The position numbers and the translations under genes are program-made. The notes under the pieces are model-generated. The model was not told the origin of the DNA. It worked only from the letters and a program-made list of their open reading frames with translations, and ran no database searches. Positions 63,525 to 64,000 of a stretch of 64,000 nucleotides of DNA are shown one piece after another. The DNA is from an uncultured Acidimicrobiaceae bacterium (GTDB lineage: Bacteria > Actinomycetota > Acidimicrobiia > Spongiisociales > UBA5794): assembly GCA_947259365.1 (NCBI GenBank), contig CAMYMC010000038.1, positions 1-64,000 on the forward strand, read 5' to 3'. Position 1 is the stretch's first letter. Each line of letters opens with the position of its first letter.

Positions 63525-63792
63525 GGCATACCTCGCTTCTCGGGCCCGTGGCCCGCGTCTACGCCCTCCGCTCGATTGTCATCGAGCGGGCGGCCCCCGG
63601 CCAGGGCCTTTCGGCCCGGGATCCGCGTCCGCCGTCTCACGCCCCGGCAGCGGCAGGCAAGAACCCCAGCCGCGTCGACCGGGAAGCCGGAACCCCGACG
63701 GCGTCCCGCCTCCTGCGGCCCGCAAGATAGCCGGGCGCCCTCGTCCGTGCCGTGGCGCCGCACCACGGACGCCAACTGGCATAATCGCCGCC
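63525..63792. other. GC-rich region with several hairpins
   Basis: A 270-base stretch without genes, between a small minus-strand gene and the SLH gene. A perfect 9-bp hairpin with 4-nt loop is at 63568-63589; a GGGCC-TTTC-GGCCC hairpin (GAAA loop on the minus strand) lies near 63605-63620; another 7-bp stem is at 63743-63749/63764-63770. CATAAT at 63779-63784 could be a -10 box immediately before the SLH start, giving a nearly leaderless mRNA. I could not match it to a known riboswitch. Confidence 0.45.
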
Positions 63793-64000
63793 ATGTCTCA
63801 GCGAGCACACTCCTTCGCGGCGAGGCGGCCGGCGGCCGAGAGCATGGCAGTGGTGCGGCTCTCGGTGCTCGTCGCGTTGATCGCGTCGATCCTCGTCGCG
63901 GTTGGCGCCCCGGCGGCGGCGGCCGAAACCGAGTTGCCGGGTGGGGGCACGTTCAGCGACGACGACGAGATGCCGGAGGAGGGTTTCATCGAGGCGATCG
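63793..64000 (+). CDS. SLH-domain surface protein, N-terminal part
   Basis: The beginning of a secreted protein cut by the window edge (69 codons visible). It has a basic start, a hydrophobic signal segment (about 22-40), an AxA-type cleavage region (APAAAAE), and then GTFSDDDEMPEEGFIEAI, the start of an S-layer homology-like repeat as seen in actinobacterial surface proteins. The rest is outside the window. The ATG at 63793 is the first in frame. Confidence 0.7.
   Translation, partial: MSQRAHSFAARRPAAESMAVVRLSVLVALIASILVAVGAPAAAAETELPGGGTFSDDDEMPEEGFIEAI

Noticed and set aside
63525-63792. c-di-AMP (ydaO) or c-di-GMP (GEMM) riboswitch
   Set aside because: I looked for the conserved cores on both strands and did not find them; only generic hairpins remain.

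Overview
The window is high-GC bacterial DNA from an actinomycete-type genome. It carries a complete-looking Pup-proteasome locus (mpa/ARC, dop, pup, prcB, prcA, pafA, pafB, pafC) next to tatA, tatC and helY, and a second block (der, rluB, scpB, scpA, xerD, NUDIX, pyrG, recN, nadK, a small ORF, tlyA, NagD-like phosphatase). Both blocks follow the order known from Mycobacterium tuberculosis (about Rv2092c-Rv2118c and Rv1692-Rv1713). An SLH-type surface protein at the right edge, a primary-like sigma factor unlike the mycobacterial ones and other differences suggest a non-mycobacterial lineage, perhaps Acidimicrobiia; that placement is inference.

Left part (1-12.3 kb) is accessory. It holds a PlsC-like acyltransferase, an RRM protein, a methyltransferase and a group 1/2 sigma factor, then an IS30 copy (5381-6575) with near-perfect ends but an internal deletion. 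From 6793 to 12284 lies the remnant of a 5.4 kb element integrated in the anticodon loop of a tRNA-Pro(GGG) gene. A 46-bp duplication of the tRNA 3' half marks the far end. Inside are two excisionase-like genes, a truncated IS110 transposase, an ECF sigma factor with a membrane partner and a lipoprotein hydrolase, and the C-terminal part of a tyrosine integrase whose catalytic tyrosine codon has become TAG.

Middle part (12.3-36.5 kb) is a dense core block, mostly on the minus strand with many 1-8 bp start/stop overlaps: acyl-CoA carboxylase beta subunit, Der, a PDZ/radical-SAM protein, an MscS-like membrane protein, IspH, Cmk, AroA, RluB-type synthase, ScpAB, HD, DksA, XerD, NUDIX, PyrG, RecN, NadK, TlyA, rhomboid, NagD, SerB, ArgE, GNAT, a dolichol-phosphate-mannose synthase-like enzyme and an acidic zinc-finger protein.

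Right part (36.5-64 kb) holds a lipid kinase, HelY, TatC, TatA, PafC/PafB/PafA, PrcA/PrcB, Pup, Dop and Mpa, then a ferredoxin, TrmI, four small envelope-type proteins, MFS and EamA transporters, a Rieske/ThDP-enzyme fusion with a cupin, an OmpA-like protein, a DivIVA-like coiled coil, NUDIX/cupin genes, a ceramidase-like membrane protein, a VOC protein, a threonine dehydratase-like enzyme, a type IV prepilin and the start of an SLH protein.

The most surprising observation is that pup itself is broken. Its first 39 codons and its terminal Gln-Lys-Gly-Gly-Glu-stop are both present but lie in different frames, with about 61 nt missing between them, although every partner gene (prcA, prcB, pafA, dop, mpa) looks intact.
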